Positions 35,309-44,772 of a stretch of DNA of 64,000 bases are shown in pieces. This DNA comes from Candidatus Poribacteria bacterium (GTDB lineage: Bacteria; Poribacteria; WGA-4E; GCA-2687025), in the NCBI GenBank assembly GCA_018644665.1, contig JABGQA010000058.1, forward strand, positions 233,793 through 297,792. Reading direction: 5' to 3'. The notes under the pieces are model-generated. The model was not told the DNA's origin and searched no databases. It saw nothing but the letters and a program-made list of their open reading frames with translations. Position 1 is the stretch's first letter. Each line of letters starts with the position of its first letter. Position numbers and translations under genes: made by a program.

Positions 35309-37075
35309 ATGACGACAGTGACGGATCAGGTGGTCGCACGGGCGAGCGCGCTGGCGGAAGAGCTGTACCCTCACCAGCTCGAAGGCGTGGCGTTCCTGCT
35401 GGGGCGTCGTCGCGCGCTGCTCACGGACGACATGGGGCTCGGGAAGACGCGGCAGTCGATCATCGCGCTTACGGAAGCGAACGCGAGCGGCCCGTACCTC
35501 GTCATCTGCCCGGCGTCATTGAAGCGCAATTGGGTGCGGGAAATTGGGGCCGTCCTCGCGCAGCCCGATTGCGTGATCGTGGGCCCTGGGCCGATGCCGG
35601 CTGACGGCTTCGACGGCTGGGTCGTCCTCAACTACGACATCCTGGAGAAGCATCTCGAGGCCCTTCTGGCGCGCGCTTGGTCCGGCGTCGCGTTCGACGA
35701 GGCGCACTACCTCAAGAACTACCGCAGCAAGCGAAGCCGCGCGGCCCTGCGGCTCGTGCGCGAGATCCCTGGCGATCCCGTCATCCACGCGCTTACCGGC
35801 ACGCCGCTCACGAACCGGCCCCGTGACCTGTTCCCGCTGCTGCAACTTGCCGACCACCCCCTTGGGCGCAGCTTCGCGTCGTTCGCCAAGCGCTACTGCG
35901 ACGGGTACCAGGGCGACTACGGACTCGTCGCGGACGGCGCCACGAACATCGACGAACTAACGGTGCAGTTGCACGGCGTCATGCTACGCCGCACGAAGGA
36001 CGAAGTGCTCGACCTCCCACCCAAGATGCGCACGTGGCTCGATGTCGAGTTGCACCCGCGCGCCGTCGAGAAGCTGAACGAACCCGTGCGGGCCCTCGCG
36101 CAGGCGTCGCGCCGCGAGCGCGGCAGGACGGAGGAGGAGCGGCGAGAGTCCGGCCGGCTACTGGGCGCGCTCACAACGGCGCGCCGCAAAATCGCCACCC
36201 TTAAGGCGCTGCAGACCACCGACTATTTGCAGAGCATCGTCGACCAGGGCGAGAAGGTCGTCGCGTTCTCGGCGTTCATGCCGCCCGTGTTGCGGTTCGC
36301 ACGCCACTTCGGCGATCAGGCCGTCACGATCACCGGCGGCGTGCCCAACGAGGAGCGGCAGCGACGCGTCGACCGGTTCCAGGAGGATGACGACGTTCGC
36401 GTCCTCGCGGCGAACCTGCATGTCGGCGGTGTAGGTCTCAACCTCACGGCGGCGCGGCAAGTCGTGTTCAACGACCTCGACTGGACGCCGTCGAACCACT
36501 GGCAGGCGGAGGATCGCGCCTACCGCATTGGCCAGACCGGCACGGTGAACGTGACCTACATGATCGGCGTGGGCACCGTGGACGAGTTCGTGCGCACGGT
36601 GCTGCAGATGAAGGCCCGTGTCATCGACGACCTCATTGAGGGGAAGGCGCTCGGGCCGGAACTCGACGCCGACGTCCTGTCCGAGCTGAAGCGTCTGCTG
36701 ACCGCGATGCCCGCGCTTGCCTCCGGAGATGTTGCGCCCGAGCGAGTGACGGAGTTCCTCACGCAAGCGCGCGCCACGTACGTGGCCGAGCAAGATCCCT
36801 CTGACGCCAGGACGCCCGCGAGGCTACCGTATTCGGAGCAGGCGGTGCAGGCGTTGGCGACGGCGCTGGCCGGGCCGGGACGCGAACGCTACCGCGCTGT
36901 CAGCTCATCGGATGCGAGCAAGGCGTACGACCTAGAGATCGTGGGCGCGGACGTGTCGTGTTCGTGCCGCGGGTTCCAGTACCGAGGGGCGTGTCAGCAC
37001 GCGCGCAAGCTCAAGGACGCCCTCGTCGGGAAGAAGGCCCTGCCGAAGGGGTTCGTGCACGTCGAGCCGGGATGA
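35309..37075 (+). CDS. SNF2-family DNA-dependent ATPase with C-terminal SWIM zinc finger
   Basis: 588 residues. Helicase motifs in order: LYPHQLEGVAFLL (Q-like), DDMGLGKT (motif I, 40-47), DEAH (130-133), ALTGTPLTNRP (motif III), KVVAFSAFMPPV (IV), VGGVGLNLTAA (V) and DRAYRIGQTG (VI). The tail carries a SWIM finger C551-x-C553...C562-x-H564. This arrangement resembles SMARCAL1-type annealing helicases, and a role in DNA repair or remodelling is likely. Bacterial SNF2 proteins also occur in defence systems (DISARM, Zorya-like), but none of those partners is adjacent, so I do not call it defence. It is transcribed alone, divergent from the esterase-like gene. Confidence 0.9.
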   Translation: MTTVTDQVVARASALAEELYPHQLEGVAFLLGRRRALLTDDMGLGKTRQSIIALTEANASGPYLVICPASLKRNWVREIGAVLAQPDCVIVGPGPMPADGFDGWVVLNYDILEKHLEALLARAWSGVAFDEAHYLKNYRSKRSRAALRLVREIPGDPVIHALTGTPLTNRPRDLFPLLQLADHPLGRSFASFAKRYCDGYQGDYGLVADGATNIDELTVQLHGVMLRRTKDEVLDLPPKMRTWLDVELHPRAVEKLNEPVRALAQASRRERGRTEEERRESGRLLGALTTARRKIATLKALQTTDYLQSIVDQGEKVVAFSAFMPPVLRFARHFGDQAVTITGGVPNEERQRRVDRFQEDDDVRVLAANLHVGGVGLNLTAARQVVFNDLDWTPSNHWQAEDRAYRIGQTGTVNVTYMIGVGTVDEFVRTVLQMKARVIDDLIEGKALGPELDADVLSELKRLLTAMPALASGDVAPERVTEFLTQARATYVAEQDPSDARTPARLPYSEQAVQALATALAGPGRERYRAVSSSDASKAYDLEIVGADVSCSCRGFQYRGACQHARKLKDALVGKKALPKGFVHVEPG

Positions 37076-37192
37076 TGGCGCGCGTCGGCGATGGCGGCAC
37101 GCGTGGCGCACGTGCGGGTGACCGATCCCAGCGGCCGAGCGCACGCTGGCCGCCCTCGACGACTAGCAAGTCACGAGTGAGAGGAAGGGCTT

Positions 37193-38254
37193 GTGGACTC
37201 TCGCGAAAGAGTGCAGACGGTCCTGTCCGGCGGCGTTCCCGACCGCGTTCCGTTCCAAGACAGCTATTGGCAGGCGACGATCCGCCGATGGCGGGGAGAA
37301 GGCCTGGCGGCCGACGAGGACCTGGGCGCGCGCTTCGGCTTCGACATCGCGCAACCCGGGACGGTCGACGACACCCTTCAGCTACCCGCCCGTACGCTCG
37401 AAGCCTCAGACCGCCAGCGCATCCAGGTGGACGCGAACGGAGCCACCCGGCGCGAGATGCTGGACGCCGACGGATGGGTGCCATCATGGCTGGACTTCTC
37501 GATCAAGGGTAGAGACGACTGGGAGCGCCTACGCGACCGGGCGGGCTTCAACGCGACTCGTATAGCCCTAGGCGCACTGGACGCGTACAGAGCGGCGAGA
37601 CGCGCCGGGAAGTTCTGCGCCTACACGATCCACGCGTGCTTCCATCCCACCTGGCACAAGGTCGGCATGGAGACGATGCTGGTATGGATGCACGAGGACC
37701 CTCAACTCGTCAGGGACATGTTCGCTGCCCATACGCAGCTGGTGATCGACGGATACGACGCGATGAAGGCGCTCGGCGTCGAGTACGACGGCGTGTTCCT
37801 GCCGGACGACCTGGCGTATCGCAACGGCCCGCTCATCTCGCCCGCGATGTACCGTGAACTCGTCATGCCCTATCACCAGCAAGCGTGTGAGCACTTCGCC
37901 CGCGACGGCCTGACCACGATCCTACACTCCGACGGCGATGTGCGGCCCCTCATACCGTCGTTCCTCGAAGCGGGCTTCGGCGCGCTCCATCCGCTGGAGG
38001 CCAAGGCGGGCCTCGATGTGCGCGAACTCAAGCCACAATACGGCGACCGACTGACGCTCTACGGCAACATCGATGTGCGGCGTCTGGCCGGCACTCGCGA
38101 CGAGATCGAGGAAGAGATACGCACGAAGCTAGCCGTCGCCAAGGAAGGCGGCGGCTACATGTACCACTCGGACCACTCCGTCTCGGCCGATGTCTCCTTC
38201 GAGAATTACCTCTTCGCCGTCGATCTCGTCCGGGAGCACGGCCGGTACGACTGA
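37193..38254 (+). CDS. URO-D-family protein, probable methyl-transfer enzyme (353 aa)
   Basis: Fifth URO-D-superfamily member of the window, starting at a GTG (37193) after GAGAGGAAGGG. It begins MDSRERVQTVLSGGVPDRVP, the family opening, and has AYTIHACFHPTWHKVGME, VFLPDDLAYRNGPLISPAMY and TTILHSDGDVRPL. The YHSDHSVSADVSFENY end is typical of the corrinoid-methyltransferase-like branch, where Asp/His residues line the metal site. It is about 118 bases after the SNF2 gene and is probably independent of it. It is more distant from the 3-8 kb group than those are from each other. Substrate unknown. Confidence 0.87.
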   Translation: MDSRERVQTVLSGGVPDRVPFQDSYWQATIRRWRGEGLAADEDLGARFGFDIAQPGTVDDTLQLPARTLEASDRQRIQVDANGATRREMLDADGWVPSWLDFSIKGRDDWERLRDRAGFNATRIALGALDAYRAARRAGKFCAYTIHACFHPTWHKVGMETMLVWMHEDPQLVRDMFAAHTQLVIDGYDAMKALGVEYDGVFLPDDLAYRNGPLISPAMYRELVMPYHQQACEHFARDGLTTILHSDGDVRPLIPSFLEAGFGALHPLEAKAGLDVRELKPQYGDRLTLYGNIDVRRLAGTRDEIEEEIRTKLAVAKEGGGYMYHSDHSVSADVSFENYLFAVDLVREHGRYD

Positions 38255-38267
38255 GCCGTAGCGCCGC

Positions 38268-38789
38268 TCAGAACGTCTCCCACGTCACGATGTCTCGCAC
38301 GCCCCGGCGCGTGGTCGGCCCCGGTTCTTCGGCCGCGTACCCGAGCGGCAGCATGGCGACCGGCGTGAGGTGCTTGGGCGCGTTCACCGCCTCGGCGACC
38401 GGCTCCGGCGCGAACGCGCCGATCCAGCAGCTAGACAGCCCGAGATCCGTGGCGGCGAGTTGCGCGTAGGCGCACGCGATCGTCGCATCCTGTACCGAAT
38501 ACAAATCTGCCCCGCGACTGCCGTACTTCGGCGCCGACCTCAGCGGGTGCGCGAGGAACACCAATACGACCGGCGCCCGCGCGACCTGCCCCTGCCCGAG
38601 CGCCGCCCGGGACAACGCCTGCCTCGTGTTCGCGTCCTTCACCACGACGACCTCGTACGCCTGCAGGTTGCCGGCCGACGGGGCGGCGTCGACCGTCTCC
38701 AGGATGGCGGTGAGCTTGTCGTCTTCGATCGCTCGTGGCTCAAACGACCGGATGGAGCGCCGTCCTCGGACGGCTTCTGCGAACTGCAT
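38268..38789 (-). CDS. Nitroreductase-family flavoprotein
   Basis: 173 residues with the FMN-binding pattern of the nitroreductase family: FAEAVRGRRSIRSFEPRAIE at the N-terminus, DAAPSAGNLQAYEVVVV (FMN contact), a central VQDATIACAYAQLAATDLGLSSCWIGAF and the closing MLPLGYAAEEPGP. Such homodimers reduce nitro-aromatics, quinones or other activated groups with NAD(P)H. The short length and the LPLGY motif suit the small subfamily. It converges on the URO-D gene with 13 bases between stops. No operon partner with a related role. Confidence 0.9.
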   Translation of the reverse strand: MQFAEAVRGRRSIRSFEPRAIEDDKLTAILETVDAAPSAGNLQAYEVVVVKDANTRQALSRAALGQGQVARAPVVLVFLAHPLRSAPKYGSRGADLYSVQDATIACAYAQLAATDLGLSSCWIGAFAPEPVAEAVNAPKHLTPVAMLPLGYAAEEPGPTTRRGVRDIVTWETF

Positions 38790-38856
38790 AGAGCACGACC
38801 CTTCGTGGTTGCCGCGTCGCGGCGAGACGCGGTCACTGTCACAAGTGCGAACGGCC

Positions 38857-40803
38857 CTACGAAATCACGACGACCTCGTGGATCGCGATCGACGCCACCT
38901 CCACGCGCAGCACGCCGTCCTCCCAGCTCCAGTCCATGCCGTCGTCCGTGGGCGTAAGCGCCACCGAGCCCGGCCGCTCGGTCATGGGAATCGTGAGACT
39001 CACCACGCCACTGGGCGGGATCGCGTCGATGGCCGAGTACGGGGTGGCTACCTGCATCCCGGCTAGGTTCGCGAGATGGATCAACAGGCCGCGCTCGTTG
39101 CGCCGAACACTGACGTCGATCCAGGGAGGCCCGTCTACGCGCACCATTGGCTCGGGGAGGATGCTCTCCATGACGTTGCCCAGGAGCGTCCTGATCGCCG
39201 GATGGTGCGTGCGCGAATGCGCAGTTCCCAGCGGGCCGTAGATGCCGCCCACCAGACCTTGGCCGTGGGAGTTCACGCTCGCGCCACACTGGCCGCCCTC
39301 GTGCGACGACGGCACGGAGTACCGCGTCCCCGCGCATGCGGCGGTAGTGAGCGTGATGTCCTGCCACGCGCCTGCGAACGGACAGGCGACCCCCGCCTCC
39401 AGTGCGAACGCGGTCGTGTCCGCCGGTTCGCCAACGAAATCGACCCCGAGCATGTCACCGAACTGACGCGCCGGCTCCGCCCCCACCAACAGCAGGCTGC
39501 CGCCACCGGAGACGTACTCGCGCAACGCCTGCTCTAGCTCTGTCGGCACGACCGCGTATTCCGGCACGACGACCACCGGGTAGTCGCCCAACCGTTCGCC
39601 GAGGGCCCACTCCGCCATGACCTCGACGGAGTAGTGCAGTTCGAGGAGAGCGTGCAGGACACCGTCCACCGGATCCAGGGCGGCGCCCCACGAGCCGAAC
39701 AGGCGATCCTGCTTGGCGTAGAGACTCCGACCCGGCAGCAGCAGCGCGACCTGCGGAACGGCTTCGGTCTTGTGGGAGACATCCTGCCGCGCCCGGCAGA
39801 ATTGCGCGACGTCCGCCATGGTCTGGACGATCGCGTCGTCCACCCACCCGGCCCGCGTGGGCACGCTATAGACCTGGAAGCCCCCGCCCTGCGCGAGGAC
39901 GACAGCCGCTTCCTGCGTGAGCTGGACGGCCGGCTTGTACGCGCGACTGTACTGCTCACAGTTGTTGAATCCCCACGCCATGAGGTCCCATGGCATCTCG
40001 TTCGACGCGAGCACACGCGCCTCGCGCCGGGCGTGGTTCACGGCGTTGCCCGGCGAGAAGTCCCCCGACAGGAAGTCCACCGGCGCGGTCGGCCTCTGCG
40101 GGACGTGTGTGCTGTAGAGCCAGTTGCTGGCCACCTCGAACGAGGGCTTCACAGCGTGCAGGGCGTCGGCATAGCGCGTGACGTACGCCACGAACTGATC
40201 GCGCTGGAACGCCAGGTATTCCGCCCAATGCGGCGAGCCGGCGTCCATGGGCGCCTCTTCGATGCCTGTGGCGTCGGTGAATGCGGCCCGCGCCTCCGGG
40301 CCGAAGTCGATCCGCGCCGACCAGCAGTCCCCGTCGACCCAGACGCCGTCGATGTCGTACTGCTCGATGACCTCTGTGAGTTGGGGAATCAAGAGTTCGT
40401 CGACGTAGCGGCCGAACGTGCTCGTGGCCTGCTCGTCGCGCTTTCCTTCGGCGTCTTGGCGCGCCCATTCAGGATGTTGGCGCACCGCGGCGACGTCGAA
40501 GACGCCAGAGTAGTGGACGTACAGCCCAACGTTATGTTCGCGCGTCACCTTGCGCCATATCGCGAGCGCGTCCTGCTCGATCCCCGGCGACGGCGTGCCT
40601 ACGGCCGTAGGATAGCTGGTGTACCCAGGGTGACCCTTGCAGTCCTGCTGGACGTAGTCCGGCCCGACCGCATCGAGCAGCCTGCCGACCATCTCCTCGG
40701 TCACGTCTGCGCCTAGCTCCGTGTCCGCCTGCTGCGCGTGCAAGTCGAAGTGCAGGCCGAAGAACGCGTGCTTGCGCGACTTGGCGTTGGCTCTTCCAGA
40801 CAT
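38857..40803 (-). CDS. Hypothetical glycosidase, GHL6-like TIM barrel with beta-galactosidase-type trimer domain
   Basis: The ATG at 40803 (MSGRANAKSRKHAFFGLH) has GGAGG 11 bases upstream. Residues ~15-350 read as a TIM barrel of the hypothetical-glycosidase/alpha-L-fucosidase-like kind: FFGLHFDLHAQQ, VQQDCKGHPGYTSYP, YVHYSGVFDVAAVRQHPEW, YDIDGVWVDGDCWS and VDFLSGDFSPGN. The Asp in DGVWVDGDCW is a nucleophile candidate. A GATase-like trimerisation domain (~385-500; YPVVVVPEYAVVPTELE, YVSGGGSLLLVG) and a beta-sandwich end follow. No signal peptide, so probably intracellular hydrolysis of imported oligosaccharides. The family is known only by structure and context. Confidence 0.8.
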   Translation of the reverse strand: MSGRANAKSRKHAFFGLHFDLHAQQADTELGADVTEEMVGRLLDAVGPDYVQQDCKGHPGYTSYPTAVGTPSPGIEQDALAIWRKVTREHNVGLYVHYSGVFDVAAVRQHPEWARQDAEGKRDEQATSTFGRYVDELLIPQLTEVIEQYDIDGVWVDGDCWSARIDFGPEARAAFTDATGIEEAPMDAGSPHWAEYLAFQRDQFVAYVTRYADALHAVKPSFEVASNWLYSTHVPQRPTAPVDFLSGDFSPGNAVNHARREARVLASNEMPWDLMAWGFNNCEQYSRAYKPAVQLTQEAAVVLAQGGGFQVYSVPTRAGWVDDAIVQTMADVAQFCRARQDVSHKTEAVPQVALLLPGRSLYAKQDRLFGSWGAALDPVDGVLHALLELHYSVEVMAEWALGERLGDYPVVVVPEYAVVPTELEQALREYVSGGGSLLLVGAEPARQFGDMLGVDFVGEPADTTAFALEAGVACPFAGAWQDITLTTAACAGTRYSVPSSHEGGQCGASVNSHGQGLVGGIYGPLGTAHSRTHHPAIRTLLGNVMESILPEPMVRVDGPPWIDVSVRRNERGLLIHLANLAGMQVATPYSAIDAIPPSGVVSLTIPMTERPGSVALTPTDDGMDWSWEDGVLRVEVASIAIHEVVVIS

Positions 40804-41223
40804 GTGCTTGCAGGCCTCCTCTGCATGGCCGTGCGTTGAGCGCGTACGGCGCGCGCCCGTCGTAGACTCTGGCACAAGAAGAGCCGACCCGTGAGCCGAG
40901 ATCAATGGTAGAGAGGGGATGGGCGCCCGCCGTGCGCCGGCGTGGAGATCGCTGACGCGAATCATCGGGTCGCGGGATCCGTCGCACGATTCCGAGTCTA
41001 CGAGGAGACCGGGGCGGGGCCGCTGGCCGTTGCCGCAGACGCCAGCGCGAGGACGATCGACCGGCCGGCGAGCTTGGACCGCACGCCCGCGTACGCAATA
41101 CTCCGGTCAGGCGAGCAGCGGCTCCGCGCCCGCAGGATGGTCGCGTCCGCGAACACGCTCGCACTCTTGAGCGCCCTCACCGCAGGGGGGCCGGCCAACC
41201 GCCCAACACAGGGAGACCCCCAG
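40804..41223. other. Divergent intergenic region
   Basis: About 420 bases between the GHL6-like gene (minus) and a small secreted protein gene (plus). A continuous plus-strand frame from 40942 exists, but its sequence is Ala/Arg-rich and precedes a perfect signal peptide, so it is not part of the gene. I see no promoter with confidence, no repeat and no RNA gene. Confidence 0.45.
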
Positions 41224-41853
41224 ATGCATCGCACCGCCCTGCGCCTCGCGTGTGCCGGCATCATCGCCTGGGCCTGGACGGGCGTCAGCGCTGCTCGGGA
41301 CGACGAGACCGCGTTCGAGGCCGAGAACGCGGACACCATCTCAGCGCCCATGCAGGTCGTCGAGGATGACGAAGTGTCCGGCGGGGCCTACATCAAGTCC
41401 CCGAACGGGCGCGCTGGATGGGCCGAGTATGAGGTCGAGATCCCGGCCGACGACGAGTATTACATGTGGGGAATGGTCCACGAAGTCGACGGCGTGACCG
41501 ACAGCTTCTTCATCACGTTCGATCTGGACGACCGTGGCGACGACAACGACGACAATGAGAACACCTGGGACATGGGTGGCCCCGCGAACGCGTGGGGATG
41601 GGATGCCGTCAGCGGCCGCGGTATCGGCGGCGACCCTCGGGTGTTCGAGCTGACGGAGGGCATCCACACGCTCCGGGTGTGGACCCGCGAGAACGAGGCG
41701 CGCCTCGACAGCGTGTACATGTCGACCGATGACAACGCGCAGCCGGTCCTCGCATCGGGGTTCGACGGGCGCGACCGGACTGGCACTCCCAAGGCGGTGC
41801 GCTTCGCGGGCCACATGGCCATCACATGGGCCGGGATCAGGCAGTGGCGATAG
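41224..41853 (+). CDS. Small secreted beta-sandwich (carbohydrate-binding-module-like) protein
   Basis: ATG 41224 has GGGAG upstream and opens a signal peptide (LRLACAGIIAWAWTGVSA). The mature ~185 residues begin FEAENADTISAPMQVVED, the typical start of CBM6/35-like or PA14-like sandwich modules, and continue with GGAYIKSPNGRAGWAEYEVE, an Asp/Asn-rich DDRGDDNDDNENTWD loop that could bind Ca2+, and GIHTLRVWTRENEARLDSVY, a strand pair that closes such folds. The C-terminus HMAITWAGIRQWR carries the TW-x-x-I/L tail also seen at 18367 and 62679. Probably an extracellular glycan-binding protein; ligand unknown. It converges on the GNAT gene. Confidence 0.8.
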   Translation: MHRTALRLACAGIIAWAWTGVSAARDDETAFEAENADTISAPMQVVEDDEVSGGAYIKSPNGRAGWAEYEVEIPADDEYYMWGMVHEVDGVTDSFFITFDLDDRGDDNDDNENTWDMGGPANAWGWDAVSGRGIGGDPRVFELTEGIHTLRVWTRENEARLDSVYMSTDDNAQPVLASGFDGRDRTGTPKAVRFAGHMAITWAGIRQWR

Positions 41854-41876
41854 GTGGGGCCAGCGCCAAGCGCGTG

Positions 41877-42371
41877 TCAGCGCGCGGGCGTTACCCGCTC
41901 GAACAGCACGCCACCGTGGGCGTCCTCGCCGATCTCGGTGAAGCCCACCTTCGGGTAGAAGTGGCGCGTGCGACGGTTCCACTTCGGCGTCCCGAGCGTC
42001 CACCGCTTGACGAGCGGGTAGAGACGCCACAGTCCTTCGAACGCCGCGGCGCCGACTCCCCGGCTCTGCGCGTCAGGGTCGACGAAGATCCGACCCACCT
42101 CGTACGCGCGCGTGTCCTGGCGGAACACGATGCACCCACCCACGATTCGGTCGCCGCACGTGATCTTGTAGTACTCGCCGAGGCGCATCATCTTCGTCTG
42201 CCACTCCGGCAGGTCGTAGCCAGGGGGACCGCCTGGGGCCGGCGCGCCGCACTCCACGTCGCTGTGGAAGGCGCGCTCAGAGATGTCCGCGAGAGTCTCG
42301 GCGTCGCGCGGCGTGGCCTTCTCTAGCGCCACATCGTCTGCCAGGCCGACGGTCGGATCGACTGTGTCCAT
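41877..42371 (-). CDS. GNAT-family N-acetyltransferase
   Basis: 164 residues with the GNAT fold signs: ATPRDAETLADISERAF (beta1-alpha1), IVGGCIVFRQ (beta4), VGRIFVDPDAQSRGVGAAAF with the acetyl-CoA loop Q-S-R-G-V-G-A, and HFYPKVGFTEIGED near the end. ATG 42371 has GGGGAG five bases upstream. Substrates range from antibiotics to protein N-termini; none can be inferred here. It is separated by ~100 bases from the kinase gene behind it. Confidence 0.9.
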   Translation of the reverse strand: MDTVDPTVGLADDVALEKATPRDAETLADISERAFHSDVECGAPAPGGPPGYDLPEWQTKMMRLGEYYKITCGDRIVGGCIVFRQDTRAYEVGRIFVDPDAQSRGVGAAAFEGLWRLYPLVKRWTLGTPKWNRRTRHFYPKVGFTEIGEDAHGGVLFERVTPAR

Positions 42372-42469
42372 ACTTCTCCCCTGTCGCCTTCGCTAACAGG
42401 TAGTGGGGCGGCCCCCGGGCGGGGTAAAGCCGATGTCGTCGTGGCGTATGCCGAGTTCGCGCACCTGGC

Positions 42470-43129
42470 TCACGCGCCCGCGTGCCGCTGTGCGAGCGCC
42501 TCCGTTGCAATGGTCTGCGCGAGTTCTTCTACCGGCCGCGTGCCGTTCAGGATCAGGTCGCTCGGCGGGCGTACGAGGCGAATCCCAGCCAGATACGCGT
42601 CGCGGCCCTCGCGCAGGTAGTGCGTCAGGAGTTCGCGCAGGCGTGTGGCATAGCCATCCGGGTGGCGGGGCGCGCCGTCGGCGAATTCGCGCAGCATGCG
42701 CCGGACGAGGGCGATGTCCATCGGCACGTCGACGAACGCCACGAGGTCGATCAAGTGGCCGATCTCCGGGCGCAGGCGGCCGAACGGCTCTTCCACCACG
42801 ACGAACGCCGCCGGCTCTACAGCGCCCCGCCCTAGAGGGTCATGGACGGCGTGCCCGGCCTTCAGGCGTCGTAGATCCTCCGTCAGTTGCGGGGTACGCC
42901 ACTCCGATAGGTCGCCGCCCAGTTCGATCCACGCGCCGATGTCCGCTGGGTAGGACGACACCGCGGCGTAGTCGTCGAAGTGCAGACACGCCGCGTCGCC
43001 GAGGCGTTTCGCCGTGCGCCTGACGACCGTGGTCTTGCCCGCGCCGGAGGTCCCGCAGACGGCGATGACGTACGCGTTGGGATTCTGACGGCCCCGGCAC
43101 CCCGCATGCCGCGTCTGAGGGACGATCAT
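42470..43129 (-). CDS. P-loop NTPase, uridine-kinase-like
   Basis: 219 residues starting at ATG 43129, which overlaps the TGA of the preceding BNR-4 gene (ATGA), so the two are translationally coupled. The Walker A motif AVCGTSGAGKTTVVRR (~24-39) and the following CLHFDDYAA, together with AFVVVEEPF and VAFVDVPMDIALVRRMLRE, match the uridine/phosphoribulokinase-type branch of small-molecule kinases. A longer upstream frame lies inside the BNR-4 gene and is spurious. The phosphorylated substrate is unknown; coupling to a secreted propeller gene gives no clear hint. Confidence 0.84.
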   Translation of the reverse strand: MIVPQTRHAGCRGRQNPNAYVIAVCGTSGAGKTTVVRRTAKRLGDAACLHFDDYAAVSSYPADIGAWIELGGDLSEWRTPQLTEDLRRLKAGHAVHDPLGRGAVEPAAFVVVEEPFGRLRPEIGHLIDLVAFVDVPMDIALVRRMLREFADGAPRHPDGYATRLRELLTHYLREGRDAYLAGIRLVRPPSDLILNGTRPVEELAQTIATEALAQRHAGA

Positions 43130-44553
43130 CGCGCCGTCGCGATCGGTGCAGCCAGCCGCAACCGCCACATCTCGAACGAACGCAGGCGGATGCCTCCGTC
43201 CGCGTCGTCGCGATAGGAGCGGCTGGCGGCGATCGCGAAGTCCTCCGGCGGGCAGACGGATCCGCGGAGCGGGTTCGGCACGAAGAAATACAGACGCCCC
43301 CGCAGGCCAAGGCCCGGGACGCGCCCGGGGCTGTGCCTTCGGACGAGCCTTCCCTCGCCGAGGACGTCCCCCTCCCAGAAGCGAAGACCCCCTGCGGACA
43401 CGCTGTCGACGTACAGGGAGCGACCCTCCGAGACCGGCAGCCATTTCCCCCCTTTCGCGTTGTCATACGGGACCTCGAGCGACCGCAGCAGACGCAGTCG
43501 CCGCACGCGTACATCGTATTCCCAGATCTCATACGTCGTGACAGTGCGCGTGCGGGGCGTCCGGGAGCGGGAGATCACGAGCCCGTCCCACGTGTCGGTT
43601 CCGGCGGGGCGCAGGTCGAAACCGGAGCGCTGTTCCAGGCCGTCCGCGGGGAAGTCCTCCCGATGTAGCATCGTGCCGCGCCAGTCGACGTGTAGCACCC
43701 GCTCCGTAACCGGCCCGCGTCCTTGATCGTCGCTCGCGGCGCCGTAGACGACGATGCCCGATTCCGTCGCCGCGACCTGCCCGTAGAATCGCCCCATCGG
43801 CTCGGCGTACTGGACGGGTGGCCGGAAGACGAAATCGTGGCCGCGTCTGTCGCCGACGAGCAGCACCGGCGTGTTGTGGGCGATGGCGCCCGTCGGCGAC
43901 ACGGCGAGGGTGACGAGCGCCATACGGCTGCCGTCCCGCGAGATCCCCGCCTGCATCATGAGACCGTAGTGCTCGAACGGCGGGGCATGCGGGACGAGTT
44001 CCGTCCGCTCGACGAGCGAGGCGATATCGTCTGGCCGCTCGCTACGGAAGTAGCGAATCCGCCCCGAGTCGACGCGTGGGTTCTCCGTCCGGCGCTCGAC
44101 GCCCACGAAGATGTGTATGTAGCCATCCGGCGATCGGATCAGCTGTGGATGGGTCCGGTCGCTGAACCCGGGCTCATCGAGCGGGATCGTCGTCACGTAC
44201 GTCCGAAGGGAGGACCCTCGCCACGGGCGCTGCGCAACAAGCCCATATGCGACCGGCGGGCTCGGGCCGTACGGCGCCGAGGACCAGAAGACCCCTCTCT
44301 CACCCTGGACGAGATACCCAAAGGTCCGGGCGTCCGACATGCCCGGCGCGCTGCTACGGAGGGGAATCGGCCCCTCGACGACATGCACCGATCCAGCTTG
44401 GTTCCGCGGCACGTGCCCGCTGACCGCGAGGAGCAGGGCGATCGCCGACATCCATCCGACGGCCCGCCCGCCGCGCCGGGTCCATCGGATGGCCGCCCTA
44501 CAGGCGCGTGCCAGTTCGCTCTGGGCCGTCCACTTCAGCCCATTCGGTTGCAT
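43126..44553 (-). CDS. Secreted BNR-4-type beta-propeller protein, copy 1 (475 aa)
   Basis: ATG 44553 has CAGGAG seven bases upstream. A basic stretch precedes an export signal (MSAIALLLAVSGHVPRNQAG). The mature part is a six-bladed BNR-4-like propeller: VHVVEGPIPL, YLVQGERGVFWSS, HPQLIRSPDGYIHIFVGVE, GRIRYFRSERPDDI and ISRDGSRMALVTLAVS. The same family includes polysaccharide-lyase-like and exo-sialidase-like secreted proteins. It ends MWRLRLAAPIATAR and overlaps the kinase gene by four bases. It is a tandem paralogue of the next gene upstream, with the same order of blocks and the same C-terminus. Function probably glycan binding or lysis; unproven. Confidence 0.83.
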   Translation of the reverse strand: MQPNGLKWTAQSELARACRAAIRWTRRGGRAVGWMSAIALLLAVSGHVPRNQAGSVHVVEGPIPLRSSAPGMSDARTFGYLVQGERGVFWSSAPYGPSPPVAYGLVAQRPWRGSSLRTYVTTIPLDEPGFSDRTHPQLIRSPDGYIHIFVGVERRTENPRVDSGRIRYFRSERPDDIASLVERTELVPHAPPFEHYGLMMQAGISRDGSRMALVTLAVSPTGAIAHNTPVLLVGDRRGHDFVFRPPVQYAEPMGRFYGQVAATESGIVVYGAASDDQGRGPVTERVLHVDWRGTMLHREDFPADGLEQRSGFDLRPAGTDTWDGLVISRSRTPRTRTVTTYEIWEYDVRVRRLRLLRSLEVPYDNAKGGKWLPVSEGRSLYVDSVSAGGLRFWEGDVLGEGRLVRRHSPGRVPGLGLRGRLYFFVPNPLRGSVCPPEDFAIAASRSYRDDADGGIRLRSFEMWRLRLAAPIATAR

Positions 44554-44772
44554 CGCACACTCCTGCGGCGTCGGCCACCCCTGCCGCGGTTAGCGCGCTC
44601 ATTCACTAGCGAGACGGCCTGACGCGTGCGAACTTCGCCGCCCGGGAACTGGACAGCACTGTGGGTAGGCCCTGGTCACATCCGGCCCGCGGGCGTGCGC
44701 GTTCTCACGTCCGCCCGCTCCCAACGCCATATCGCAGATGGTCGCCGCGCCGCGCGCCACGTCTCCGGGCCA

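Noticed and set aside
35309..37075. SNF2 gene as part of a DISARM- or Zorya-like defence system
   Set aside because: None of the methylase, DUF1998, PLD or motor-protein partners is nearby; neighbours are an esterase-like and a URO-D gene.
40942..41223. N-terminal extension of the small secreted protein
   Set aside because: The 94 extra residues lack coding character and would bury a perfect signal peptide that starts at 41224.
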